DNA from: Cladocopium goreaui
Lineage: Eukaryota > Sar > Dinophyceae > Suessiales > Symbiodiniaceae
Length of the DNA: 64,000 nt
Reading direction: 5' to 3'
Assembly: GCA_947184155.2 (NCBI GenBank)
Contig: CAMXCT020002657.1
Location: 445,001 to 509,000 of the forward strand
Under the pieces are notes generated by a model. The model saw only the letters and a list, made by a program, of their open reading frames with translations, was not told the origin of the DNA and did no database searches. The position numbers and the translations under genes are program-made. Numbering within the stretch: the first letter of the stretch is position 1; the number at the start of each line of letters is the position of its first letter. This document shows positions 11,038 through 23,300 of the stretch, in pieces.

Positions 11038-14000
11038 GAACAGATAAGTATCTTGGAACTTGCCTCTTTGTAGAAACGGTGTGATGATGATATCCCAGTC
11101 ACTATTTAACATGTCGTCCAAGTTTTCTGTCCAGAAATATGTAAATATGTGGTACGCCCCACATCGCTGTGAATGGTCAAGTTTGAAACAAGTTGAATCC
11201 AATGATGAAATATTGAGCATTGCCGGCATGCATACATACAAAAACTTATATTGTATTAAATTACTGGCTTCTGCAACCTTAGTGCCCAGTGCCGGTATCT
11301 TGACACAGGCAAAGAAATGATCAGTGCCGGTGGCCAGACACTGACATTGGTTTGCCAAAGTAGCTTGGGTAGGTGCATGTTTAGAAATACGTTTTGCACA
11401 ACTTGACCAGATACTTCCTGGACATCTTGGTTGTTTGAAACCACATTGGTTGATTGAAATTCAACAAATCAGATAATGAAAGTTGCAAAAACCACAGCTT
11501 GTCAAGCAATCCACACACTGCACAATACAAGGGTCTGGACTCAGTGCTTGAACTTTTCCATGTTGCAGCTCCATGTTCATCCTCAGACTGGGCAAGCTAA
11601 ATCAGGAACCATTACAGTATAAATCTGAAATCCTTGTCTTATTCTTTTGATCCTGTGGCTTTTTTTCCAATGGAAAAACTGTCATTCATATGTTTGTATT
11701 GCATGCTTTCATTTTGCGACGGAGTGCAAGTCAGTCTTCACTTGAGTGAAAGTTTAAGTGTCACTGCTGATGAACATATGATGATGAGGCTGCTATTGAT
11801 ATATATGACAGATGTCCAAAAACAGTAAATGCAAATAATGTGCAAACTCAACAATGCAAACTCAACAGATTCGATGTGAATTTGAAAGTATTTCCGCATC
11901 CATGCAGCAACCTGGGTGTCCGTCCAGTCTGGGATATCCGGACAGTTTCCTTCACTTCAGCATTGCAGACCTCGAAGGTGATGCTTACTATTCAACTTGG
12001 GTGCTGGTTAGCATGGACAGGGGTCTATTGAGGCCAGAATCAAAATGTGTCACAATGTTTGCTCATACTAACATGCCTACAACCTATTGCGGTCTTCATG
12101 AAGGTTATTGAAACTTTTGGCCATGGCCAGTGTGCCACATAATGATGATATTCACATGGTGGATGCCCACATCTACCATTCACAAATCAAGATGTGTCTG
12201 ACTGGCACTCTCAAAACCTAAAACTTTTTGAGAGAAACAGAACAAAAGGTAGTTCAGGTCAAACCAGGTCAATCTCACGGATATGTTGTCTAATTTGTTT
12301 GACAGATTCACCAACCAATACACCAAACAATTTTGATCAATGGTTGATGATCAAAGTATTAAAAGTGATGCTGAGTGAGCATGTTGGTGATGGTTATGGA
12401 TAAGGAAGCTGACACTGGAGCATTCTGATGGTACCGATGATGTTTAGTGTGGGGCCGGTCACAAATTTCTTAATCACATCAAAGGCAATGGTGAACTTGA
12501 CCATGGGGATGGTCATTGAAACAATGTGGCACCCCAAAAAAGACAGTGCAAAACAGACTTAGTTGATTTACATTAGGATGAACATGGCTGTGAACATGCA
12601 TTTAAATATGAGACACATGACGGTGATCACGGCTGTGATGATGTGTGATGATGAGGATTTTGAGGATGATGATGATGATGATGATGATGATGGATAAGAT
12701 GATGATGATGATAAGGATGATGTTGATGATGATGATGATGAGGTTGATGATGATGATGATGACGACGATGAGGATGAGGATGATGAAGATGTTGGTGGTG
12801 ATGATGATGGTGATGAGGATAATGGTGATGATGGTGGTGGTGATTGTGATGACTCTGGGCAACGGACTGAAGAAGGCTACCAAGTGCCGGAAACCAGGAA
12901 CTGGTATGAAGGAGGCTCAGGGCTACCAAGTGCCGGAATCCAGGCACTGGTATGTAGTGACCAGCTTGTTGAAACCCGGTGCCGGAAGCCAGGCACGGGT
13001 TGGAGTCCCTGAACCCAGCGCCGGAAGCCAGGCGCTGGGTCTACCTTGGTCCCTTAGTAGACACGGTCGGACACCCAGACCGTTACAAAGCCATGCAGTT
13101 TAACAATACAGTTACTAACAAAGTGCCAGGATTTATCTAACAACATAATAAACATATTACTCAAATTTCATCTATGGATCATCTACAACACACCTGTGAG
13201 TCATCTATGAGTCATCTATGAGTCATCCATGAATCCACTATGAGTCATCCATCATTGTGAATTGATAAAAATCAGACTAGAGTCTATGAATCACTTATGA
13301 TGGTAAACTGCATGGCTTTGCTTGTTCTGCTGTCACCTGACAAGTGTGCAAACTAAAAGGCTGACATGGAAGAAAAAATAAACATGTCTAGTTGCAATAA
13401 TGATATATTTTGCTACGACTGTGTTTGCCAAACTTGCCAGATTAAAAAAAAATAGAAATAGAACCATTTTAGCATGTTGAAAATTAACATGCATTGTTCT
13501 GAAAATTAGGGTTAAACTTACAGTGCCGGAGTGACATCATGTTGAACTATGATGAAAACAAGTAAGGGCCACACGCCAGAAGCTACCTTAGTGATACCTG
13601 GGCCGGTGTCCAGACCCAGATTGTCTTACCTGAGCGACTCCAGGGCCAGTGGCCAGACCCTGGAGTGCAGTCAAAGCTACCTTAATTCAAAGCTACCTTA
13701 GAAACTCCAGGGCCGGTGGCCAAACCCTGGAGTGCAGTTGAAGCAAAACCTGATAAGGATGGAAATAGTAATGATTTGTAAGAACCCCTGAAAAATGAGA
13801 CATGCGAGAAACCAATGAAGTTCGGATTTCAATGCAGATAATTTCATGATAATATCAGTTATCTTTGTGGATCACTTGATATGAAATAACATGTTAACTA
13901 ACAATGATTGCTCTGACTCTATGACTGACGGCTGGACAAAGCGAGGACCAGTGAAGTGTGAGCCTGTGAGGCATGCATTCCGCCCTGCCCCCCCTTAACA

Positions 14001-14651
14001 ATTTCATGAAGATTATTTACACAGACTAATTAGACATGAACCACATTACTTCATAAATTTAGTGGTATTAGACATGAAAGATTGCCATCAATTGACTGGT
14101 ATTAGAAATGGACTGGTCATTGATGGTAAATGCTATCATTATTCGAGTTATCAACTGAACAACTCAAGCTTAAAGAGAAACTCAAGGTTCCGGCCCTTTT
14201 GCAAGAAGCAAAACCTGGCAGTGACAAGTTTGAACCTGGCACGGAGGGCAGTAGCAAAGTGCGTGTGTGTGTGTGTGTCTTTTGTAAGGTTATGGTTATA
14301 GTTATGGATGATTATGGTAACAGTAGGGGGTGAGTGGTCTCATACAATATTCTAATGGGTAGTGACCATGCTCCTAATATGTCACATGTAACCAAGAATG
14401 CTGAGGGCCGGTATCCAGACCCCCAACCATGATTTCCCCATGTCCACACCTGGAACCATGATGTGTCTATGAAATTATTATGCTGAAGCCACTTACTTTA
14501 GTACATGAAATAATTAAGACCCACTTTTGATAAACATTAAATGCAACATCACACTTTTATGACTTTTCATTATCTTTATTTGTCCTCTTTATGACTCAAA
14601 CATGAAAAACCCATTTGCAAATGAATGACCCAAATGCAATGGCACTGGCTT
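11038..14651. repeat. Right inverted arm of the 11-kb fold-back element
   Basis: Reverse complement of 3,622-7,268, with small indels. It contains the mirror copies of the palindrome family and a divergent (ATG)n tract at 12,640-12,855. No gene is supported. Confidence 0.88.
12640..12855. repeat. (ATG)n microsatellite
   Basis: Inverted counterpart of the 5,459-5,665 tract, differing in length and interruptions. Confidence 0.92.
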
Positions 14652-14655
14652 AATT

Positions 14656-15860
14656 CCATTGTGATTTGCAACTGTAGGATCGTTCCCGCAATGTAAATGG
14701 GATTGCAAGTGTTGCTGGTGGATGAGTTGCCGATGGAATTCCATTCTGCTTTGCAACTGTAGGATCGTTCCCGCAATGTAAATGGGATTGCGGTTTGCAG
14801 CTCAGTCTTTGCAGATCGCATTGTAGTGGCTGCGTCAAGGTTGCTTCCTGCTTTGGCTGCATGCGTAATACTATTGTCTTTTGCAGCAGGACTTCGTGAA
14901 TCGTATTGGAGTGGCTGCATGAAGGCTGCGACAGTGATTTGTCAGCAGATTTTCTCCATTTTGGCGCTAATGATTTTCCTTCTAAAAATCATTTTAAAAG
15001 TGCTTCAAAATCGTCTTTTTTTCGCTCTGCCGTCGAGATCCGGTTTTGGAGCTACAATTTCCGACGCCGTTGTGCGTAGTTCTATTGTGTTTTGCAAATC
15101 AGTCTCTGCAGATCGTATTGTAATGGCTGCGTCAAGGTTGCTTCGTGCTGTGGCTGCATTCGTAATACTATTGTCTTTTGCAGCTGGATCTCGTAAATCG
15201 TATTGGAGTGGCTGCATGAAGGCTGCGACAGTGATTTGTCAGCAGATTTTCTCCATTTTGGCGCTAGTGACTTTCCTTCTAAAAATCCTTTTAAAAAGTG
15301 CTTCAAAATCGTATTTTTTTTCGCTCTGGCGTCGAGGATCCGGTTTTGGAGCTACAATGTCCGACGCTGTTGCGCGTAGTTCTATTGTGTTTTGCAGCTC
15401 AGTCTCTGCAGATCGCATTGTAATGGCTGCGTCAAGGTTGCTTCGTGCTGTGGCTGCATGCGTAATACTATTGTCTTTTGCAGCTGGATCTCGTAAATCG
15501 TACCGGAGTGGCTGCATGAAGGCTGCGACAGTGATTTGTCAGCAGATTTTCTCCATTTTGGCACTAGTGATTTTCCTTCTAAAAATCCTTTTAAAAAGTG
15601 CTTCAAAATCGTCTTTTTTTTGCTCTGGCGTCGAGATCCGGTTTTGGAGCTACAATTTCCGACGCCGTTGCGCGTAGTTCTATTGCGCTTTGCAACTCAG
15701 TCTCTGCAGATCGCATTGTAATGGCTGCGTCAAGGTTGCTTCGTGCTGTGGCTGCATTCGTAATACTATTGTCTTTTGCAGCTGGATCTCGGAAATCGTC
15801 TTGGAGTGGCTGCATGAAAGCTGCGACCTGGATTTGTTAGCAGATTTTCTCGATTTTGGC
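14656..15860. repeat. ~300-bp tandem repeat, about 3.5 copies
   Basis: After a short continuation of the 400-bp repeat family (to ~14,790), a unit of 297-300 bp repeats with starts near 14,823, 15,120, 15,420 and 15,718. Because two of the period lengths are multiples of three, a 283-codon frame (14,826-15,677) stays open across three copies and reads as a hydrophobic repeat peptide. The third period (298) breaks the frame, and there is no ATG at the nominal start. I treat it as satellite DNA. Confidence 0.85.
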
Positions 15861-15884
15861 ACTAGTGTTTTTTTTGTCGCACGT

Positions 15885-16355
15885 AGGTTTAGAGCAGTGT
15901 GAAGTGTGGGGCGTGAAGAGTGCAGTGTGAAGTGTGCAGTGTGTAGGAAGCAGTGGGAAGTGAGAAGTGAGAAGTGTGGAGTGTGAAGTGTGAAGTGTGG
16001 AGTGTGAAGTTTGAAGTTTGGAGTGTGAAGTGTGGACTGTGAAGTGTGAAGTGTGAGGTTTGGAGTGTGAAGGAAGCAGTGAGAAGTGTGAAGTGTGGAC
16101 TGTGAAGTGTGAAGTGTGAGGTTTGGAGTGTGAAGGAAGCAGTGAGAAGTGTGAAGTGTGGAGTGTGAAGTGTGAAGTGTGAGGTTTGGAGTGTGAAGGA
16201 AGCAGTGAGAAGTGTGAAGTGTGAAGTGTGAGGTTTGGAGTGTGAAGGAAGCAGTGAGAAGTGAGAAGTGTGGAGTGTGAAGTGTGAAGTGTGGAGTGTG
16301 AAGTTTGGAGTGCGAAGAGTGCAGTGTGCAGTGTGAGGTGTGGAGTGTCGAGGGA
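15885..16355. repeat. 7-bp minisatellite with a higher-order period
   Basis: The heptamer GAAGTGT with variants (GAAGTGA, GGAGTGT, GAGGTTT) repeats for ~470 bp. Blocks of roughly 60 bp containing GGAAGCAGTGAGAAGTG recur. The Thr-Leu-His-Thr frames on the minus strand are artefacts. Confidence 0.93.
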
Positions 16356-16665
16356 AGGACACGGTCGGGACAGGTTGTCTTTGAACTATAGGTCATTTAT
16401 GTTTGGGAAACTTCCGCCGCCGGCTTGCCCGGGTCTATGTTATATACATATATACATGTGGAGCAAGAAACTTGTTCTTTTCCAGCCTGTGGACATAGGT
16501 TTGCACATGTACTGTTGCTATGGAACCAGCACATGACATATGATGGGTGAAAAGAGTCATTCTGCGGCATGAATCCTCATGATTGGAGGCGTGTCACATG
16601 TCACGTGTCTCTCCAATGTGGTTGAAATTTGACCGAACTCTCCACATGTTTGCACAATAAGATGA

Positions 16666-16779
16666 CTGGTCGGTGGTTTGGAAGTGTTTGGAACATTTTC
16701 TATTTTTCCATACATTGGGAAGAATCATCCCAATTGACTTTCATATTTTTCAGAGGGGTAGGGCTCAACCACCAACCAG
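16666..16779. mobile_element. Short inverted-repeat element, family 1, with ATGA duplication
   Basis: Terminal inverted repeats CTGGTCGGTGGTTT and ACCACCAACCAG. The flanks are ATGA at 16,662-16,665 and 16,780-16,783. It shares the internal block CTTTCATATTTTTCAGAGGG with the other copies. It lies immediately upstream of an exon-like segment. Confidence 0.85.
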
Positions 16780-16805
16780 ATGATCTGAATCCTGGGAAAT
16801 ACCAG

Positions 16806-18411
16806 GTCCATCCGGCATACAGGGCGCTTCAACCCATGGTGAACCACCACCAGCAGTAGCTCCGATGCCTAGGAAGAAGGAAACTCCGGTGCCGTATTTG
16901 CCCATGGACCAGCACGTGTCCGATGTTCAGCTGTTGCAGGCGCAGAGTGGTTGCTGCTATTGGGTTGTTGAAGGTTCAGATGTTTGACATTTTTATGGAA
17001 TTTATGTTTAAAGACCTGGAAGTGCAAGATAAATCAAGATAATGTAGTATTTGTATGATTTTGTGTGTATTGTTATGTTACTTTGGATCCAGCAGGTTGT
17101 GAGCTTTCTCTTTTCCGGGCGCATAGGGGCGTTTCGGCTTCCCCAGGAGAGATTGGACCGGGGCGTGCTGCCGGATGTCATCATGCCGACCTCCAACATG
17201 CCGGTCTGTCTCCCGGGGTCCCTTTGGCTCCAACAGCGATCGATCCATGAACTGAAGATTCCATCCCCAAACATAGGTGACTGGTAGGCCCAAAAAAAAA
17301 CACAGTTGGAATTTTCAGTTTTGTCAGCTATGTCTTATACCACAGGTAAGTTTTCATCACATATGATATCATACGTGTATGACTGTATGACATCCCTATT
17401 TATTGGTTCTTGTTTTCTCCCCACCTATAGCGAATCTGATATGTTCCTGGGATTCGGTGACCCAAAAGTTGAACAGTGCCGTCCAAATTACCCCAAAAGC
17501 CGTTGGCTTTGCCGGTCATTGCAAGGTGAGGTTAACTTCTGTTTATGGGGGGATATAATGATACAACTAAGATTAACTAAGTAACTATAGCATACTATAG
17601 CTGGCTTCGTGGTTTGGAACATGTTTTCCATATATTGGGAATAATAACCCCAACTGACTTTCATATTTTTCAGAGGGGTAGGCATACCACCAAGCAGATA
17701 GTATTCAAGGGGTTTATGAACCAACATTCACATCACTGCGGGGCCTCACCTTGTATCCACATTCCAGATATATCTCGGTAAATTATAACGACCTCACTGC
17801 GACCTCACTGGAATCATGGTTAGTAAGGGAAATCAATGGCCTTAATTCAGGTTAGTGAAATATTATAATTTACCCACAGTGCACCACGTTTTCCACCATT
17901 CCCAAGTGACTTCCGCAGGCAATGCATGGTGCAGAAGGGCAATGGCTTTGCAGCTCGGCGGGGAAAGCGGGCTGATGTTTGGTCAAGGCGGTTTGCATAA
18001 ATGCCCAATGTACAATGTGGGGTTGTTTTTCCTTCAATTGTCAGACTCGGACTAGTGGTGAGTTTTCAGTTTCTTAGTTTGAGGGGATCATCATGTTGTG
18101 GTGGAAACTGTGCTTTTTAAAGCCGCTGTGAAGACAAATGGGTCTTGTGTCATATCAGCAGTGGCTCACTTTTCCATATGCAATGTTTCTGATTTGTGTT
18201 TTTACCTCTATGTTTGTTAAATGATATTAAATATCAATGTTCATTCTTCAGCCAGGATCGTTGTTTCTTACCAGAAGACCTGGACTGCATCAAACCCTCC
18301 GCCAAGCTCCCAAGGAGATTATGGCAGTGGAAGAGGGTGACTGCGCGATCCATTGCTGACTTGTCTGCCTTCCCGGTCCTGAGAATCACTGGGCGACTTG
18401 TAAATAGTTGA
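16806..18411 (+). CDS. Unidentified intron-rich host gene (gene A), exon segments
   Basis: Exon-like segments occur at 16,806-16,949 (PMPRKKETPVPYLPMDQHVS, AG before, GT after), ~17,096-17,275 (two frames open), 17,431-~17,522 (SDMFLGFGDPKVEQCRPNY, donor AAG|GTGAGG), ~17,918-18,055 and ~18,252-18,411. The last can end at a TGA after CFLPEDLDCIKPSAKLPRR. The pieces are GC-richer than the introns and all on the plus strand. I do not recognise the protein, and phases do not let me fix one model. A family-1 element (17,601-17,697) lies in one intron. Confidence 0.4.
17601..17697. mobile_element. Short inverted-repeat element, family 1, with ATAG duplication
   Basis: Begins CTGGCTTCGTGGTTTGG and ends ACCACCAAGCAG, flanked on both sides by ATAG (17,597-17,600 and 17,698-17,701). 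Confidence 0.85.
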
Positions 18412-19200
18412 TCCTGCTGGGGGTCGATGGCCCACATGGCTACCACATGGCAGATTTATGGAGTCACCGGTCCTGGAGTCTTGGAGGATCGAAACGTGTC
18501 AGAGGTTTGTGTGTTATGTCAGAATGCAATGGGCATTGTGAGGCATAGGCCCAGGGTGCCAAGCACACAGCAATCGCATCCGAAAGGCCAAAAATGGCCA
18601 CTGCTTTCCTGGCCGCTAAGCGGCTGACACTCAGAGCTGGGATGAAAATGGCACTTTTTCCCCCGGCACCTGGGTTTGTTTGAAAAGAGGGCAGCCCCAA
18701 AATCTATCATCATTCTCCGTCTCTCTATTATCTATGGCAATTTTTGAGCATCCTCCATGCTTGAGACCATCAAGGGACCAACCTGTTCCCTTGCAATGGC
18801 CGACTGGTTCCATGTCCTTCTCTGAAGCCTAGTGCCTCCCAAGGGCTTGTCCAAGGCTTGAAACAGGGTTCCGCATTTTGATGCATGTGTTCCTTTCATT
18901 ATCTTGCAAGCATATGAGTAACCGACAAAATTAGCCGAAGACCAAAGTAGTGCAGAGTGGACATGGGATGTTCAAATTTGTGCGAAAACATTCGCAACCG
19001 ATAGGGGACCACCCACTTTGGCCATGTCCATTGCGGCTAGTAATTGAGTAATTTTGTCCGCCACTCATATGGGCATGTTGTGTGACAGAACCATGTTGCT
19101 CCTTTGCAGCCATGGGTAGCCTAATATGTACATGTTTATTCACATACAGCTTAACTCAGTTTAATGATATGATCAGATTAACATATGCGCAATATGTCAA
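18412..19200. other. Stretch without a supported gene
   Basis: A weak GC-rich open stretch lies near 18,540-18,690, and the rest is intron-like. I cannot support an exon. Confidence 0.35.
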
Positions 19201-19308
19201 CTGGTTGGTGGTTTGGAACATTTGGATTATTTTCCATATATTGGGAATGTCATCATCCCAACTGACGAACTAATATTTTTCGGAGGGGTAGGCTCAACCA
19301 CCAAGCAG
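19201..19308. mobile_element. Short inverted-repeat element, family 1
   Basis: CTGGTTGGTGGTTTGG at the left end and ACCACCAAGCAG at the right, with the family internal block. The flanking 4-mers (TCAA and CCAT) do not match, so the duplication has decayed or the right end was altered. Confidence 0.8.
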
Positions 19309-19462
19309 CCATTCTTTCTCGAGTTTGTTGTTCAAAGTCACGGTTCATTTCGGCATCACCTCCAGCTATTTGCCCCACCTCTTGCAGCTGAGCTCTTTCG
19401 GCCGTGCGATGAGTGCAACCACTGGGCACATCACACCATTCACCAGACAAATCACATTATGT
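19309..19462 (+). CDS. Possible exon directly abutting a family-1 element
   Basis: An open, GC-richer plus-strand stretch starts right after the element's terminal CAG and reads LEFVVQSHGSFRHHLQLFA and onward to CDECNHWAHHT. The minus strand is also open, so the assignment is weak. If real, the element's own terminal AG serves as the splice acceptor. Confidence 0.3.
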
Positions 19463-20378
19463 CACACACACATGTCTGATTAGAAATTATGGATTTAAGA
19501 TATGATTTAAATATTTCTATCATCATGGCGGGTGATATTGATTCAATATTTCTCAGTTCTGGCCTAACGCCTGATCCGTGCTTCTATTGACTCATCATGG
19601 CGTTGGGATCTGGCCTGTGCCTATTCCGCAGTCGTGGTTGGGGAGCCGGAGTTAGATCCTCTTGGGGATGGATTTTCCAATTTTTCGGGTTTCACTGTGC
19701 TATAATCAACAAGAAAAGTAGTATACCGATAATAGGATGGGGATTATTTCATGGATTTGGATCAAAACTTAGTATACCATCTTTTGGTGAATGAATCTCC
19801 ATTTGCCAGCTGTTTTGGGTGCTCAATAGGAGGTTCTCTGGTTTTGTAAACCATTTTCAACCACCATCCAAGTGGCAAGCGCCAGCTGTAGTGCGGCGCT
19901 TGGAGTTCCCATAGATTAAGATTATTCCCCAATATAATATATACATTCCATTTCATATAGATATATATATATATATACACATATTGAAATCCATGGTCTT
20001 GCGGATCTGTAATTCTTTGAAATATCATGGGTCGCCATTGCGTACTATTCTCTTGGGGAAGTTGGCTGGGTTGGCTGTTTCGGCTGTGCTTTCTTCTTCT
20101 CATAGTGTACCTTTTGATGGTTCTCAGAAAGACGGGCAGCCAGGCCCTTAGAGCAAATTGTTCCAGCATTATGTTCAATTGAAATGCGAATTTTTATGGG
20201 ATTTGTATCCCATCGAAAAACTACACGTTTCAGCATTTAGGCTCAGTTTAGTTCGGTTCCCGCGCCACTGCTTGGAGACAAACACGCAGCGCTTGGCCAA
20301 TCGTTGACGATTGGCCCACTGCTGGGCACCATTTGACCATGGCTGACATTGAAGATCTAAAGTGGCCTGGCGCTTCAG
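19463..20378. other. Intron-like or intergenic stretch
   Basis: Includes an (AT)n tract near 19,955-19,980. No exon is supported. Confidence 0.35.
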
Positions 20379-23300
20379 GGCCGGGGCGGGGGGCCTATTT
20401 GGGGTAGAAATTGAGATCCACAAAGCCACTCCAGGTGAGTCAAAGGTAGCAGGCGATTCTCTAAAAAAAGAGACCTCCCCAAACTTGGATTTTCAGTTAA
20501 CATCAAGTTCAATTGGGAGTTTCTTGAACTGCGGGATCTTCAAAACCATGAATTTCAATGCTAACATATGCTGAAATGAGCTAACAGCCTAAAGATTAGA
20601 AAACACAACACATTTCTGGACACCTCCAATCAGATATAGTGGTCTTTGTTCACCACCCGATGTTGACGCCGAAAACATCCAACACGTTACGGCGCCAACG
20701 ACGCGCTGAGGTTGGAATGTCGTGACATCCCCTCAGCCCCTTGGCGAGATGCTCGGGCAAGGGGACATGGCCTCCATTTGTTTCATGGGAAAATCCAGGG
20801 AAAACCCATGGGAAAACCATGGGAAAATCCACCATAAATATATAATATGGGAAAACTATGGGAAATACCCTCTGGTAAATGTTTGCATAGCTATTGAAAA
20901 TCATCATTTTTAATGGGTAAATCCACTATTTCTATGGCCTTTTTCAATAGCAAACTGTTAGTTTAACAGAGGGTAAACTGCCCATGGCCCAATCATGTTT
21001 GAGATTTCTGATGTCATGGGTCGATGAAGAGTGGTTGAGGAATTAAGGGGGCCACTCGGCTACTCATACTCCCAGAGTTAGCAAATTAAACCTTGTGCCC
21101 CTATGGCCCCTAATATTGATAAGCTGGAGGTTCCGGCTCTTGGGTTGACTAGTACTGGAGCTTGTTTTCGCCAAGGCTGTTGCACTATTCATGAAACCAC
21201 GATCTATAATACAGATAATTACAGAATGATTCAGACATAGATATCAACATATGTTATAAACATCATACATCAATAATTCACAGATTGACATATATGTCAT
21301 AGATATAAACATCATATATTAACAATATATCAATGGGAAATTCAGGATCCTAAAATGGAGGTACGTTAGTACCATATACAGCCATATTTTGGGTGTATAT
21401 CCCTTTACATAGCCCTTATACATAGGCCTGAAAAAAATGGTAGGTACCTCATATTTAGGTACCTAAAGTGGCCATTGAATATAGCAGCAGAATGACTTCC
21501 TGGTGGTTTGGAACATTTGGATTATTTGTCCATATCTTGGGAATGTCATCATCCCAACTGACTTTCACTCCATCATTTTTCAGAGGGGTAGGGCTCAACC
21601 ACCAACCAGGAATGTTATAATCGTTATAATCATTTAGGTACCATTTACGTGATTCAACAAAATCTATGTACCATTTAGGTAACATTCAGGTAAACCATTA
21701 TACATATAATTTATATTAACCATTAATATTAACCATTATTAACGAGGTATATTAACCAACCAGTTAACCAACCAGTTATTAACCAACCAATTCCCCATTG
21801 ATCTTTGGCACCTCGCCGAGGCCAGCGACCGTGGCTCGTCCTCGGACTCGGATGACTCAGGGAGTTCCTCCGGCTCGTCCTCGTCGTCCGGAAGCAGTGC
21901 CATGGCTTGGAGCATCAGTTGGTCATGAAAAGCCTGCCATAATATATATATATATGTATATAATATATATATATATCTACCTATATACCTATATATAATT
22001 ATATAATTATATATATATGTATATTTATATATATATACAATATTATGTATAGTTTTTTGTTTTTCTTTTTTTTTTGTAAGTTGGTTATATATAGTAGTAC
22101 TATTGAAATATAGCTATCTCGCCATGGATTACAGCCGCAGTTTTTCTAAACATGGATTTTACAATTCAACCGACCCATTGATATGCCATAGCTGGTCTCA
22201 TCAAACATGGAAAATCCAGAAAATCCAGAAACTGTCATGATTTTCCCAGCTAGAAACCTCCATTTCAGAAGGGCATTTCCCAGCTAGCCAGGTTTGATTA
22301 CGGGGCAGAGGGGGTTTTGGAGTATGATTTGCCACGATTTTTGGGTGTGTTTCTCATATCTCATCATGATGTAGCGGTTTTCTTTCGCTTCAGCTTTTGA
22401 TGGACAAAGCTAGGCACCGCATGGTGTGATAAACCATGAATACCACAGATGCACACTGTCAAACATAGTATGATATCTGTATCTTTGCACAAACAAATGA
22501 CCACATTGATTGACTTGCCATTTGAGTGATTTGATAACACTTGAAGATAATTGGGTGTTATTTTTGGTTTTGCTAGACTGTCCCTTTAAAACGACACCAG
22601 GATTTCTGATTTGTTTTTACAAATGGTAAGGGTAAAGGGGAATTACTGGGACCGCACAGCAGGATCTTCCAATGATTGGATCATGGTCACCTTTGGCATT
22701 TTGTTTGCCCTGGGGAGCATGGCCATCACTTGCAGAAAAACACATCAATTCTGCGAGTTTTCTCATACCCTCTGTTAAACAAACAGTTTGCTATTGAAAA
22801 TGACCATAGAAATAGTGGATTTACCCATTAAAAATGATGATTTTCAATAGCTATGTAAACATTTACCAGAGGGTATTTCCCATAGTTTTCCCATATTATA
22901 TATTTATGGTGGATTTTCCCATGGTTTTCCCATGATGTTATGTTATGTTATGTTATGTTTTGTATGTTTACCAGAGGGTAATGTTCACCGCAGCCATCTT
23001 CCCAGCTGTCAGGGCGGCAGGGCAACAAACGCCGCATGAGATCCCGAGAGAGGCAGCGCAAGCGGGCGCCACCGCGCAAGACGTGTCGCCACAGGACGGC
23101 TTTTTTAAACGTGTTTTCAACGTCCGAGTGGCATTTCCAGATGGTATTTCCCATGGTTTTCCCCATTTATGGTGGATTTTCCCATGGTTTGAATCGTCAA
23201 AGCTTTTAATATCCAAATTTAAAACTGGTTGGTGGTTTTAATCATGGCTTTTATTGTTCCATATGTTGGGAATGTCATCATCCCAACGGACTTTCATATT

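Larger units (their letters stand above)
3622..14651. mobile_element. 11-kb fold-back element with ~3.6-kb terminal inverted repeats
   Basis: The left arm (3,622-~7,268) and right arm (~11,038-14,651) are inverted copies of each other over ~3.6 kb. They differ by scattered substitutions and by microsatellite length. The outer ends are AAGCCAGTGCC and GGCACTGGCTT. Both sides are flanked by AATT (3,618-3,621 and 14,652-14,655), which reads as a 4-bp target-site duplication. The ~3.8-kb spacer carries exon-like segments. No transposase was recognised, so the element is either non-autonomous or encodes an unfamiliar one. Confidence 0.85.

Noticed and set aside
14826-15677. 283-codon plus-strand frame with hydrophobic repeats
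   Set aside because: It lies entirely in a ~300-bp tandem repeat, has no ATG at its nominal start, and breaks when the period changes length.
15680-16396. 238-codon minus-strand frame rich in Thr-Leu-His-Thr-Ser
   Set aside because: Translation of a 7-bp minisatellite; the two overlapping frames have the same composition.
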